Source: Chrysoperla carnea
Taxonomy: Eukaryota; Arthropoda; Insecta; Neuroptera; Chrysopidae
Length of the DNA: 64,000 nt
Assembly: GCF_905475395.1 (NCBI RefSeq)
Contig: NC_058342.1
Span: 18,696,640 to 18,760,639, forward strand
Reading direction: 5' to 3'
Shown here: piece after piece, positions 44,301-55,858 of the stretch
Layout of the letters: each line of letters begins with the position of its first letter
Numbering within the stretch: position 1 is the stretch's first letter
Position numbers and translations under genes: made by a program
Notes under the pieces: generated by a model
What the model saw: the letters and a program-made list of their open reading frames with translations, nothing else
What the model was told of the DNA's origin: nothing
Databases searched by the model: none

Positions 44301-47300
44301 GTTCACAGTTCGTTCTCGGTTCAATCTCGGTTTGATAAAATATTATAAAGTAAAAAATATATGTGTACATTCATACTATCCGCAACAGTCAAGTTTCGCT
44401 CGAATCCCAGTCCAATCACGATCAGGTTCGAAGAATATTTTGTTTGAGCGAGATCGAACTTGTCACGACATGTACCGATAGTGTGAATATTCTTTATTTC
44501 GGGTTCAATCAGCTATTACCCGCTGAAGCGATTAGTACATCAAATGTAATTAACTTCAATACTTCAAGTATATTTTACTTTTAATTAAATTTTAATTCTA
44601 TTTGAATTATATTGTAGTTAAAGTAATCCTAAGTGATAAAAATAAACGTAGTCCAATCCATTCGACAATACTGTAAGAATTTTTCTTCATCATTAATTAA
44701 ATGGGGATAGAGAGTGTAATATTCTCCTTCTTTTTTTCGTTGCAATAAACTTGGATGCACCCACATTCTTCTCATGGCTTTATGTTTTCTTCTTGTCTTG
44801 ATAATATTATCTTCTTCATCAAGAAGAAGAGCTATAATCGCTAATTCTTCAATCGAAAAGTTCAATGACATTTTTCACTGCAAATATTCTAATATTATTA
44901 ATTATCTACGAGCCAAATACATCCGACTTTGATTATTTGAACTGAGTCAGATTGTAAAATGTGAACATGATACGACTTTACCAGACCGAAATCGTATCGA
45001 GAACAAACTGTGAACGGCATTATAGTGAGGATCGAGCCTTAGAATGCACATGGTTTGAAACGAATATTCGCATATAAATTTTTTGGATTGAAAACTGAAA
45101 TCGAGGACAAAAAGTTTTTACAGACTCAAAATTTTAGTAGACAAAAACTGTGAAATTTTATTGGGATTGAAGTTTGTGTGGAATCATCTGTAGAGTTTTT
45201 AAATTGAAAATTTGTTTACAAAATGTAAACAAAAGTATCGTATTTATGAGTATTATAGATTACATTGTAGTCTAGACTTGAACATCCTGTTTAATTCAGG
45301 AGCCAGGGCACTATTTTTTTTTACTACTATCGAACGTTTTTGATTTATTCGTGTTCTCAAGCATAAAACTAAGTCAAAGATGGTAATTTTAACTTTATTA
45401 TTAAAAAAATGAGTTTCTTCAGAAAAGTTAGACGCAAAAGTGCGTTTGATTTTTTATGTGTTATAAATGAGAACGCGATAATTTTTTGACTCGAATATTT
45501 TCAAATATAGCCAAGTGGGGTATCAAATAAAAGAGCGTGACTTGTACATTACAAAACTGTTACCCCGGTGCAAAAGAATATGGGGAGAGGAAGGGTGGAA
45601 GTGGGTGTGAACATTTTCAAATACAGTCAAGTGAGGTATTAAATAAAAGAGTGTGACGTGTGTATTACAAAACTGTAATCCCGATGCAAGTATACTTTTT
45701 TGACCCATTTTGTCGAACATTTACAGAATTTTTCTGTTTGGACGAGTGAGGGCGAATTGCCCCAGGAGGGAGATATCGGAATTCTGATTTCAGAATCGTC
45801 ATCAGCAACTCCCAAAACTTTCGAGTATACTTTTTTGGTCCATTTTGTTGAATATTTACAGAATATTGCTGTGTTGGTTCAGCGAAGAGCGAATAACCCT
45901 AAGAGGTGGGAGTATATCTCCATTTTAACTTTGGAATCGTGATCAGTAATCCCAAAAATCCGCGAGTATACTTTTTTGAGCCATTTTTTGGAATATTAAT
46001 AAAATATTGCTGTGTTGGACCAACGAAAGGCGAATGCCCCAAGAGGGGGGGAGTCTCCATTCTAACTACGGAATCGTAATTAATGACCCTAAAAACTTCC
46101 AAGTATACTTTTCTGACCTTTTTGTCGAATATTTACAGAATGCTGCTGTTTTGGACCAGCGGTGGGCGAATAACCCTAGTAGGGGGAGTATATCCTCATT
46201 CTAACTTCGGAATCGTGATCACTAACCCCAAAAACGTTTGACTATACTTTTTTGTTCCATTCTGTTGAATATTTACAAAATATTGCAATTTTGAACCAGC
46301 GAGGCGAATTACCCAAAGAGGAGGGAATATATCGAAATCCTGACTTCGGAATAGTGATCAGAGACTCCGAAAATTCACAAGTACTCTTTTATGGCCCATT
46401 TTGTTGAATATTTTCAAGATTATGAACATTTTCAAAAATCACTTCAGAAATGAATTCTAATGATTGAAGTATTTGGCCCACAGCAATTAATATATGGACC
46501 TTCCTGAATATTTATTAAAAAAAACTGGCCCGATAGGTTTAGGTACAAAAAAATTCTCTTTGAAATGCTAAAATGACACGACTATAAACAAGATCAATGA
46601 CAATAAGACTTGTTCATTGATAATAAAAAATCTATTTTTTTATTTGTTTTTAACATTTTTACATCATTGTAGGTACATAAAGCATTTCTGAATTTTTTTA
46701 AACCTGGCTCCTATAATACTTAATACTAATAATAATTAATAGAATGATAAATTTTAGATTTTGCCGAAATGGAGCTATTGTTGCTTTTGTACTGATGGTG
46801 GAATTTCGCAAAAATTTCTTCAAATGTTCACCGATCCTATCTAATAGATGTCAAAAATGACTATCGTTAAAATTTATACAATATACAGGGTGTCTAGCTA
46901 AATTGGCTACATATTGAAAAAATTTTAATTTTAAGGTTTACGAAAATCATTTATTCTTTGAAAAAGCTCTAACTTCAAAAATATTAACATTCAGCTATTC
47001 ACTTTTGGCATCGAATATACAGGCTGTCTATAAATTGAGAAAGTTTGATAGGAATGTTAATGGTCGTTTAGAAATGTATACCATTTTGAAAAGATAATAA
47101 GGGAGACGGTTCAAGAAATCACTCCCGAGATATGTAGGAGTGTATTTAAACATTTTTGTAAAAGAACAATTACATGTATGTAACACGAAGGTGGATATGC
47201 AGAGATAAAAACGAACTGAAGATAACAGTTTAGGAATGAATTGTTAACGATGGGAATGTTTTGACCACTTCAATTTAAATTTTGCAAATATATGTGTGTG

Positions 47301-49133
47301 TGTTTGTCTGTAAACTCTCTAGCGGTCGCAATTTAAATTCGACTTGAATAAAATTTTGTATCAAGAAGGGTTTTGGTATTTGAAAGTTCAAGTTCGTTAA
47401 TGAGAAAAATCGACTGATAAACGCTTAATTAAAAACATTTTATTTGCTTAAAATCCACTTTATTTTTTATCCACAAATCCACAAAATAAAGTGGATTTTA
47501 AGCAAATAAAATGTGTTTAATTAATGTTAATAACTTCCCCAAATTAACGCTCTCAAACTTAAATTAGATAAACGCTTAGTTTACGAAATAAAAATTCTTG
47601 CAAAACTGAAAATGCAATATACGATTTTAAAACAAATATGTTATATTTTTCAATCTCTAAGGGAATTTGCTTAGGTAACGCAGCTCCTTCGCCAAGACTT
47701 TGTTTTTTGTTTAAAGCCCCATTCTCGAAATTTGGTGGAAAACCGTTTGAATTGAATTAATTATGAGGTAATGAAAATATCAAATTTTTTATAAATATGA
47801 CTCTTCTAATGCGAACTACTTAAAAAGGTCTAATTCGAGCTAGCTCAATAAATTGTTAGTTGGGTTGAGTTAATACAGTTTTCAATAGATACACCAAAAT
47901 GAAAGTGTATACGAGTTTACAGCTTATTATCTCTTATTCCGAGGTGAAATCCTAATGTGATTGTATCATCAATGAATATCGATACATTAAATTGATATCA
48001 ACAAATTTACCCATTCTAAGTATTTTTGAACTGACTTTTGGGTGAGGTTTGACCGACGGCTAATTCGAACTGTTCTGCGTTCAAGCTAACCTGTTCTATC
48101 GTCTACTCGCCCTATTAGCCCAGTTGGTTAAGGCGTAACCAATTCCGTCCGCGGTATGCATAGGGTAGCGGGTTCGAATCCCGCCGTCGCAACAATATTA
48201 ATTTAATAGTTGTGATAGACTGGTGTAGTGCATGGTATATGCATGAAGGAGGTGCACTCAGCCTTTGAAATTGAGGAGCTGATAAATGAAATTATCAGCG
48301 GAAAGGTGGTAAAACACATATATGGTATCACAATGGGCTCTATAGCCTAAATGTGTTCTTCGTAGACAGCCAATATAGCCTAACCTAACCTATCATCTAC
48401 TACCATTTGAACTGAAAATTTGCCAATAAAATAAAATAATCAATTTTTAAAAAATTACCTGGAATTTTTTTTGGAGCATGTCAATAATTTTCCCAGAAAA
48501 TCGATTCAAATTTGGAACATACCGAAAACCACGCATCATAGCCGCATTAATGTACCACTCAAATAACATCCGTCGTCGATCAAATGAAAATTTCTTAAAA
48601 CGTGTTTCCACAAACTGTTTACGAAACATTTCAAATTGTCTACAATCAGTTTCTTTAATCACATAATTCATGCCATGAAAGTATCCTAACTTTTGTAAAA
48701 CCATTTCGATATGATCGTTTGATAAAAATACTGTATCATCCGTTAAACGATAGTCACTTAAAAATTCAATTGCAATATAATCGGGAGAAGTGATACAATC
48801 AACTTGGCCATTGTAAAATTTTGGTACAATTTCTTGAAATTCCGAATCCAATTTTGTGATGTATGGTAAATATTTTTTATAAAAAGTTATTTCATTTTGG
48901 AAAAATTCTTTCATTGGTAAAATTTCTACTAACCCATTTGATTGAGCAAACTTTAATATAATTTTTAAGTTTTTAGTTTTACATTTTAAGTTCACTAAAT
49001 AGAATTCTGTGAAAACAATTGTATCACTTTTTAATAATTCAAATGAACTTTCATTTATTTTCAAATTTGTAGCCGTTGAAATATCAGGAATTAATGTTGT
49101 TTTTAAAAAATTTTCAATATTAAATTCAGTCAT
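41352..49133 (-). CDS. Ecdysteroid-kinase-like / CHK kinase-like protein, two exons (48459-49133, 41352-41909)
   Basis: On the minus strand exon 1 starts at ATG 49133 (MTEFNIENFLKTTLIPD) and ends 'MLQKKFQ' at a CAG|GTAATT donor. Exon 2 begins after 'tttttttag' at 41909 (DPHNMCCDLIQ). Both are phase 0, giving about 410 aa, the normal length of the EcKL family (EcKinase, PF02958). Exon 2 has the catalytic loop 'LCHGDFNRNNLMF' and 'IIDFQTVRY' (the DFG-equivalent Asp). Exon 1 has the N-lobe with 'LKIILKFA' (candidate ATP-binding Lys) and 'IAIEFLSDYRL'. Family members phosphorylate ecdysteroids or detoxification substrates in the cytosol; the substrate here is unknown. The 6.5-kb intron is filled with repeats. 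No stop or frameshift seen, so the gene is likely functional. Confidence 0.93.
41956..42960. other. EcKL-intron stretch with possible MITE and unknown ORF
   Basis: 'GGGGAGACCGGGTATGGTTG' at about 41959 and 'GGGGCAGGTTGTCTCAG' near 42297 look like repeated transposon-end motifs. The frame 42604-42921 (105 codons, 'FEMITLYNEFYDFEYLRDLI') has coding-like composition, but I do not recognise it. Confidence 0.3.
43220..43910. repeat. Two diverged copies of a roughly 140-bp segment
   Basis: The text at about 43255-43400 ('gtaaatcagcaattctgaca', 'gacaacaaagaaaataaaaa', 'attgaaagcagtttac') recurs at about 43755-43893 with the same order and small differences. Probably a repeat-family duplication inside the EcKL intron; no coding frame is shared intact. 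Confidence 0.6.
44278..45038 (-). mobile_element. PIF/Harbinger deletion derivative with TTA duplication
   Basis: Terminal inverted repeats of at least 33 bp begin GGCTCGATCCTCACTATAAT and continue nearly perfectly ('GCCGTTCACAGTT(C/T)GTTCTCG'). TTA flanks both sides (44275-44277 and 45039-45041), the target duplication of PIF/Harbinger. The 761-bp element contains an N-terminal transposase fragment on the minus strand (44629-44871). Confidence 0.92.
44629..44871 (-). pseudogene. HARBI1-like transposase N-terminal fragment
   Basis: 80 residues: an acidic start ('MSLNFSIEELAIIALLLDEE'), then 'HKAMRRMWVHPSLLQRKKEG', 'YYTLYPHLINDEEKFLQYCR' and 'MDWTTF'. The RRxWVxP...LYPxLxxDxxKFxxYxRM pattern is the usual N-terminal region of Harbinger transposases. 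The DDE nuclease domain is deleted, so it is non-functional. It lies within matching TIRs. Confidence 0.85.
45493..45689. repeat. Direct duplication, period about 116 bp
   Basis: 'gaatattttcaaatatag...' from 45493 and 'gaacattttcaaatacag...' from 45609 are two roughly 80-bp copies separated by a GA-rich spacer. They immediately precede the 138-bp minisatellite. Confidence 0.75.
45689..46410. repeat. Minisatellite, about 138-bp unit, five copies plus a partial
   Basis: Unit starts marked by 'agtatactttttt' or variants occur at 45689, 45824, 45965, 46102, 46241 and 46380 (spacing 135-141). Each unit runs through 'ccattttgt(t/c)gaatatttaca', 'ttggaccagcg', 'gcgaataaccc' and 'ggaatcgtgatcag'. 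Copies differ by about 10-20%, so the array is old. The frames in it are by-products of the repeat. It lies in the EcKL intron. Confidence 0.9.
46420..48100. other. EcKL-intron stretch
   Basis: No gene. 'tacagggtgtctagctaaa' (46886) and 'acaggctgtctataaa' (47028) look like transposon-end relics. A roughly 25-nt inverted repeat lies near 47440-47510 ('aaaatccactttattttttatccac' facing its complement). Confidence 0.45.
48108..48389 (+). mobile_element. tRNA-derived SINE with 12-bp duplication and CCTAA tail
   Basis: Pol III promoter boxes are visible: A box 'TTAGCCCAGTTGGTTAAGG' (about 48116) and B box 'GGGTTCGAATCCC' (about 48170). A roughly 190-bp non-tRNA body and a tail 'CCTAACCTAACC' follow. 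Flanks CTATCGTCTACT (48096-48107) and CTATCATCTACT (48390-48401) form a 12-bp target duplication with one mismatch. The tRNA part does not fold as a good functional tRNA (the anticodon arm is irregular), so this is a SINE head. It lies within the EcKL intron near its 5' splice site. Confidence 0.88.
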
Positions 49134-49539
49134 CTTAGGTTTTTTTGAACACTTATCACTACTTTACGAACAAATACAAATTACACGAATTGTGAAACGC
49201 TCTTAAATATATTTTTTTAATCGGAATTTTTATTGATTAATCATCTGAGTTAGACTTTATATTATTTATATTTTGATAATGTGCTGATTGATTTTTCATC
49301 CCCGTCGTCTTTGTTATAATTATGTATTGTTTTATAATTGATAATTCTTTTGTTTTGAGAAATTAGAGACAATAGATTACCTTTGACTAAAAGAGACATA
49401 GTTGAAAGAACTGATTTTCCCGAATTGGATCTTGCACAATTCAAACGCAACCAAATATTTCGGTTAAATGCTTTGCCTAACATGCTGACTAAAAGTATTA
49501 ATGCATCCAAATATTTGAAATAAACGGTTTTTGAGACAT

Positions 49540-50790
49540 TTGAAGTATATGCAATAACACAGTCTGCGGGGCTGTATACTTTTCATTAGCTAAGAAAACG
49601 TCTGCTCATTTCACTAAAACAGTGTATATTTTTGTAAACGACTCCACTAATTTTTCTAAAACCGAATTTTTTGAAATTTGTTGAATTTAGGTACAAAACA
49701 AGCGACGAGTGTGAAATAGCAACATTGAGTGTCGCAACTCAGGAGTTTTTCTCAACGTTGGACTATTTTGATCATGTACAAGAAAAGGTTGATGTTTATT
49801 TGGACAACAAGGATATTTTCGTAAAAACCGGCTTAGGAAAGAAAGATAAAATCAAATACGATCGTAAGACTTCAAAACGTTTGTTGCATTTAAGAAATAA
49901 ATAAATTATTTGCATTTCAATCTGATCTGTAACGATTTAACTCACGCCCGTTTTAGTTTAAGGGTAAATACTATAAATGAACATTACAGATCATTTTAGT
50001 AGTGATAGCGATTCAACGGTGTATTTAAATCCATTTGAAAACATCGTTAGAACTCCAACTTGTAAACTTAGGTAACAGCCTTCCTCTTTTAAAGCATTGA
50101 ATTCACCACCATTCTGTTACCAATTCTGTTACATCAAAATTACATACGGTAAAACTTTAAATAATAAGAGTCGAAGACACAAAAGAAAAAAGATCTCGAA
50201 CACCAATTTTTTAGAAAAGATCAAATTCAGTAGACCCATCAAATCCACCAACGTCATCACAAAATCAACAAATACTATTGCCTGATTTAAGCGTTTTGAA
50301 CATCCAACCAGCGCAAATAGGTGACGAACTACACAAAAATTATAGTATATGTGTTAAGGCTTTGGAAGCTGCTGATTGGTAAAAACAGTCAGATTTATAA
50401 AAAGTTTTGAACAAGATTCGAACATTCAAATGGACTTTAGTCGAGTCTAGAAATCAAATGTTCGTGTTTCTGAATAAAGCTGTTGTAGAGGCGCCATTTT
50501 CTAAGAAAACTCGTTTCCTTATACGAATTATACGTTTGCGAATCATATGAAAATTGGACCAGCCTTTTTAACAACTGCGCGGTTGTTTGGATTTCAAAGA
50601 ACCAGGTAAGGGTAATAAAACAAAAGAAGTGGCTACTCAAATGTATGCTGATGTGAACGATGCTCATAAAGCATTTAATGAAGTTACTACAGCTATGGTA
50701 GACGCGCTTTCAGAATTGCAAGATGTTTACGACCGTACATATTTTGAAGAAAAGTACGGTTTGACATGGGGAACACCATAAGTGTGTTTT
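49540..50790 (+). pseudogene. Endogenous RNA virus locus A: 3' genes only (small ORF and coat-like ORF)
   Basis: Two frames match the 3' genes of locus B at protein level. The small-ORF homologue runs from about 49540 to 49904 with a break near 49675; its best block is 'CEIATLSVATQEFFSTLDYF'. The coat-like homologue starts at ATG 49978 and is broken several times before its C-terminal block at 50587-50781 ('DVNDAHKAFNEVTTAMVDAL', 'DVYDRTYFEEKYGLTW'). Identity to locus B in the aligned blocks is roughly half. The helicase and polymerase genes are absent. No target-site duplication was found. It is a non-functional fossil of a virga/nege-like positive-strand RNA virus. Confidence 0.75.
49912..49954 (+). 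promoter_or_regulatory. Fossil subgenomic-promoter-like motif (locus A)
   Basis: CATTTCAATCT, a spacer of about 9 nt, then CGATTTAACTCACGCCCG and TTTT; the coat-like ATG follows 24 bp later. The same two-part motif occurs before both 3' ORFs of locus B. Its role is inferred from its repeated position. Confidence 0.6.
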
Positions 50791-51261
50791 CTGAAATATA
50801 CATATTCTTAATAATTATTCTTTAAATGAAAAGAAACAATAAAAGTGTTAAATAAAATTTTCAAATTCTAATTCAATTCAATTTTAAACTTAATTTAATT
50901 TAAAAATATTAATAATAATATTTATAGTACAAATATACAATTAATTTGGCTACTGTGAGTTATTTAGTCCATGTAAAATCCATAATTTTTCTAATTTTCA
51001 TAAATATTATTTATTTTTGTATATTTAATTGACATTGAAATAATTGTACTATTTTATAACTGTTTTAATCTGTTGTTTATCAAATCTATTGTGACATATT
51101 TTTTGTTTTGCTATAAAAACAGATTTTATGATTAGGATTAATTGTTTGAAAATGTTTACAATAGAATGAAACAATATTGTAACAATATTAATATCTTGGT
51201 ATATTAATTGTTTATTAATATAAGTGGAATTTTGCTAATTAAGTTTGTTTTATTTATTTTG

Positions 51262-51430
51262 AAACGATGTCCCATGTACGATGAACGGCTCTGTAGCAAA
51301 AATAAAACAAGGATGAAGATGACCAGAATTCCCTGCCGAGCGCCTGACAACTTGCGCACGCATGTGCCGGCGTGGGGGGAAGAATAACGGCTCACCAGCT
51401 GCTAAAATTAAAAAAAAAAAAAAAAAAAAC
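51262..51430 (+). repeat. GC-rich insert ending in a poly-A run, probable retroposed sequence
   Basis: A roughly 150-bp stretch far richer in G+C than its surroundings ('cgcacgcatgtgccggcgtg') ends in about 20 A (51410-51429), as retroposed RNA copies do. No clear duplication of the flanks and no recognised parent RNA. Confidence 0.45.
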
Positions 51431-52487
51431 ATAAAATCAGTCTAGAAACCTTCGGCTTCAACTACACTAATTAATTAGACCATATCATACCATCTTCGAC
51501 TCAAGAAACAATAAAATGAGTCTACGAACACCTTCGACTCATACCACATTAAATAATTAATTAATCGAGTACTGAACAAGGTGTTCAGCCAAATAATTTT
51601 CAAAGAATAATGCAAGAACCAATTGTACAAGCGTTTTTGCGTTCGATAAACGAAAGTAAGTAAAATTTTTAAAATGTTTTATTAAATGGTGTTAATTAAT
51701 GGCCGTCGGGGTGGTCGGCAAAATTTCCACTTCCGGGGAGGGGGGGGTATCCAAATATACAATATATTTTAATTAAAATATATTGTATATAAGGCCTTTT
51801 AATAGAGGCCGCAAATTAATTTTTAATAAGAGTAAATAGTTATTATTTTAAATAATATATATTGAATGATTGTGATGTATGTATCTTTGTGAATGTTATA
51901 TATACGGCGTAAATAGCCATTTTTCACACTCTTAAGAGATATGCTTAATATGGTTTTTTTATGTTAATAAATGAACACAAACAACTTGTAATGAAAAAAA
52001 AATTTCTTTTAAAAATAAGGCAAAGAAATAATTTTTTCTTAACTGAAATTTATATTAGATAAAATTGAATTCATTAGTTAATTTTATTTTCTAAAAATAA
52101 TATATAAAAAATGTTTCTTTTATGACATTTAACAGGTCCGTCACGCTGGAACCCGCTTTGAAAATAATTTTTTTTTTCACCCTATTTTACCTACAAACGG
52201 AGCCAATGAATGTAGTATACTTCATTTTTTTGTAGTCTTGTTAGTCACTCACAAAACGTTATTGATATTGTAAAAAACTAAGAATTTTAAGTCATAATAC
52301 GTTAAATATTTGTGAAATGGATTCTAAATTGATTGTAGTTTATTGTAGTGACAAAGTATCGCAACAACGTTACAATAACAAAATTTTAAATCGTGGTTAA
52401 CACTGCTTATGTATTTCTTAAACAGAAAAATAACTCTCTTGATGCTTTTCTTTTCTGAAAATCCATCTAAATGTTTTAAGTGGTACT

Positions 52488-53144
52488 ATGAAACTACTTG
52501 ATGTGATGACAGACAAGCAATGCCATACTATTTCCAATATTACTGATACAATTGTTAGCTATGAAGATTTTGAAACAACAGCAGGGATGATTTCTGAAAC
52601 GTTGGAAAATGTAGAAAAAGAGCAACGTGAAAACCATCAGGATTCTTCATCTCATTTGGAACACGAGCGTCGTGAACGAATTACTGAGAGTAATTTTTCT
52701 GATGACAGTAACTTCCCAGAAAATGATTTGCCTCATGGCTTTCCAGTAAACCCAATTGATTTAACACTTCCTAAAATAACAAGTAGTTTCATGGATAATA
52801 TCAGCTCTATACTGAAAGTCGAAAAAAGTGATGATTTTAATATTGAAAATAGTTCCGTAAAAACTAGTGTTGCTGATTTGTGTATAACACATTATGAAAA
52901 TGATAACGATGAAATTAATGAATCAGAATGGAATAAAGAAAATTTGCAAGGATCAATTAAAAAATCGCCATCTATGCTGAATAATTTTTCATCCACTCCG
53001 AACAGTAGCAGCAGTGTCCGCGATAAATTAATTAACTTGCTACATCCTACTATTGATAATAATCAAAATGAATACAATTTAAATCCTAGTCCTCAAACTA
53101 ATAATAAATATAGTTATTTAAAGATGAATGGGGTGGCCTTTTAA
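52488..53144 (+). pseudogene. Acidic N-terminal ORF upstream of a USP-like domain
   Basis: 218 residues, Ser/Asn/Asp/Glu-rich, with no domain recognised ('EKEQRENHQDSSSHLEHERR', 'NNFSSTPNSSSSVRDKLINL'). Composition and position suggest it is the disordered N-terminal part of the protein whose protease-like domain follows in another frame. A stop at 53142-53144 separates them, and no convincing intron joins the two. Alternatively it is a separate gene. Confidence 0.45.
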
Positions 53145-53159
53145 AAAATAAAAAACTAG

Positions 53160-54078
53160 TCATTATTCCAAGAAAGAGCCAGATATTGAAAACAAGCACA
53201 AACGGCCAAAATCGAAAGTTAAATTAAGTTTATTAATTAATGGTAATTGTTTGGCCCCATTAAAGACGAATCAAGGATTACTAAAATTGAAAAATACGTG
53301 CCCTGTTGACTCAGCTCTACACTGTATATTAATCGCTTACGTAGATCGATATAATTATCATAATTATATCGACAAAAACAATTTAGAGGTTTTTGAGATT
53401 ATCAAATTAATTTCGTGTAAAGGTATAAATCAAAATGTTTACCTGAAGAGAGCAGAACTTATTCTTAAATTTAAATCGATTAAGGATGGTGAAATAAACT
53501 GCAACTCGAACTTAAGCAACACAATCTCACTGATATTTAATAAAATACCTTCATTAACTGTTAATTTTAACTGTGTAAACTGCAAAAAACACAGCTCTTC
53601 TGTCTTACCTGTGATAGCTACACATATTGAACCACTGATAGAGATTGGTATACAAGGGCTACAACAATCCATACTTAAGTATTTAGAATCATTTGTACGG
53701 CGATGTCGTGTTTGTACCACTAGAAATATAATTACTTTTCAACATGGTAATCATATATGGATTGATATTGAAGTTTTATACACGATTTTGTGCAATAAAA
53801 ATGTCAAAGGGGATTCGAATGCTGGCATCTCGTTATTGCAAATCCCAGTTGAACTTGAAGTCTTAAATAATACATATGTTTTAATTGGTGCCATAGAACA
53901 TTTATATTTGTGCAACAACGACGTGAACAGTGGTCATTATCGACCTTACTTACTTAGAACCAACAATAAATGGGAGCTCCATGATGGAATCTCTAACAGC
54001 TCTAAAAAAAAAGTAGTACCTAAGAAAGACATAATAAAAAAAAAAACAATACATATGTTATTTTATGTAATAAAATAA
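53160..54078 (+). CDS. USP/USPL1-like cysteine protease domain protein
   Basis: The frame is open from about 53154 with no ATG near the domain. It contains 'LKNTCPVDSALHCILIAY' (Cys box of papain-fold USP/USPL1 peptidases, catalytic Cys in NTC), two CxxC pairs ('NCVNCKKH' and 'RRCRVCTTR') suggesting a zinc-binding finger, and near the end 'NSGHYRPYLL...KWELHDG' (His box, SGHY, followed by the W.xxD block). Cys, His and Asp are all in place, so catalysis is possible. Family members remove ubiquitin or SUMO. Such domains also occur in proteins of DNA transposons, and this orphan-like ORF between viral fossils may be one. A lysine-rich C-terminus ends at TAA 54076. Confidence 0.6.
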
Positions 54079-54089
54079 TTTATTTTATT

Positions 54090-55855
54090 TATATACAAAT
54101 AATAAAGTGTTTAACTTATATTACTATTTGTTATTCTTTTATAATTATTAAACTAACAATAAAAGTGTCTTTTCATATCGATTCATTCCATTTTATTTAA
54201 GTATTGTTAGGGCCATTTCACAAAGTTAGTGTCTTTGCTTTTTCTTTGGTGATTTTAATTAATACTGAGTTGGTACTAACTGACTTTACCAAGAGTCCGC
54301 CAATCACAGTCGTCTTTGTGCTGTATAAGTTGTTTAGTTATTTTCAAATTGGCCGGCTTCGGAACCGGCCAAGTGAGTTCATAACTTTTTACTCTTTATT
54401 ATTATTATTAATTTGTTTCTCGATCTGAATAGATCTTTTTCTTTCGATTGATTTAATTAATCAATCCAAATGTAATTTAAACATTGTCGAGTCAGTGATT
54501 CCGTTTTCTTTTTCAAAAAGTTTCAATGTTTCAATTTTTTCAATGTTGAAACGCGTGGTCTTCAACATTTAATTTTCTATTTAACAATGTGTTAAAGTTT
54601 AATTTCTAAATCGATTTTTATCTTGATAATCAAGTTTAATTTTGAATTCATATTCGAATAGTTACCAGTGAGCTATGTGTTTTAGTGCAGTGAGCTAAAC
54701 ATTTTATGTATATACTTTTCGCGCCATTGAGGTGATTTATTTAACGCATATTCGATATTACTCGAATGGCCCACGTGTTGGAAATTTACCCGTGCAATTC
54801 GCCATATAAAGAAAGGTGCATCATTCAAAAGTCAATAACTAACAACAAAAGCGTGAACAAATTCACCGTAAAGGTTTGATAAATTTTCCTAAATTCCTTT
54901 TTCCTGAGTTTATCCTATCAAACCTTTAAATATCAACTTTTTATTCTTTAACTAGTGTCAACCTGGATAAAAAGAACTGGTGAATACATATAGATTTTTT
55001 TTCATACAGTTCATAGTTCTCAAACGTTCTTAAAACTCGCTAATTGTTGGGAAATATTTTAGTTTTCGTGAACCAGCGATCATAGCCCCAACAAGTATTA
55101 TGCTAATTAATTTCAAAAATAATATTATTTACTAGGGAATAAGATTTGGCATATAGCGTAAGAGCTATTTGACATATAGCGTAAGAGAAATATAATTGGA
55201 TCATACTGAAAATTGATCCACAAAAAATAAAGAAAAATTAGAGGCTACGTATGCTCATAACCTAGTTTTGAGTAGGAGTCATGTTTATACAATTCTCGAG
55301 TCACTTGATAAACCGATTGATAATTTGAGAATTTAAGAGAATTATTTAGAAAATATACGATTAAAATTATTATTTACTGTTGATAAATCATTTGTAGTGA
55401 TACTTTCGAGCTTTGTGTTTAGCAGGATAAATAATTCCATGGGATATCGGAGTTACCTATATCCATAGGTGCCACAGGTGACTTCGATATTATTATACTA
55501 AAAAACAAAAGTTTTTAGAAAAATGACATTTTTTGGAAACTAAGTTTTAAATTACAATCATTATAAGAATTAAAAAGAGGATACAAATTTATAAACGCTG
55601 CTACAAACATTAATATCGTTTGTAGTTTCTGATATAAATATGTGGATTTCTATAAAACCATTATTTTTTATTTGTTCCTATTTTATTTTAGGATAAATAT
55701 TTAAAAAAATAATCCTTGGTACTACGATAAACTACAAATAATAAAAAACTGATTACCTGACAAATTCATTTAGTATATTGAGTATTTACTGTTCCAAATA
55801 ACATTACTAATTTATATTGCAGCAATATTAGAACTACAAAAATAACCAACTGTAC
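54090..55855. other. Non-coding stretch between the USP-like ORF and viral locus B
   Basis: No gene seen. A GC-rich hairpin TTGGCCGG...CCGGCCAA lies at 54349-54372. A repeated phrase 'ggcatatagcgtaagag' occurs twice near 55147-55192. No homology to the virus is evident. Confidence 0.45.
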
Positions 55856-55858
55856 TAG

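Noticed and set aside
45689-46410. CRISPR-like repeat array
   Set aside because: The roughly 138-bp units diverge along their whole length and there are no unique spacers; the genome is eukaryotic. It is a minisatellite.
48108-48193. Possible functional tRNA gene
   Set aside because: A and B boxes are good, but the arms between them do not fold well. The sequence continues into a SINE body with target duplications.
48378-48393. Interstitial telomere
   Set aside because: Fewer than three CCTAA units, and they form the tail of a SINE; too short to be telomeric DNA.
49262-49590. Minus-strand open frame of about 110 codons beside viral locus A
   Set aside because: Its composition looks partly coding, but the plus strand of its 5' third matches the small viral ORF of locus B, so the minus frame there is a mirror of real plus-strand coding sequence. 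The rest has no recognised domain.
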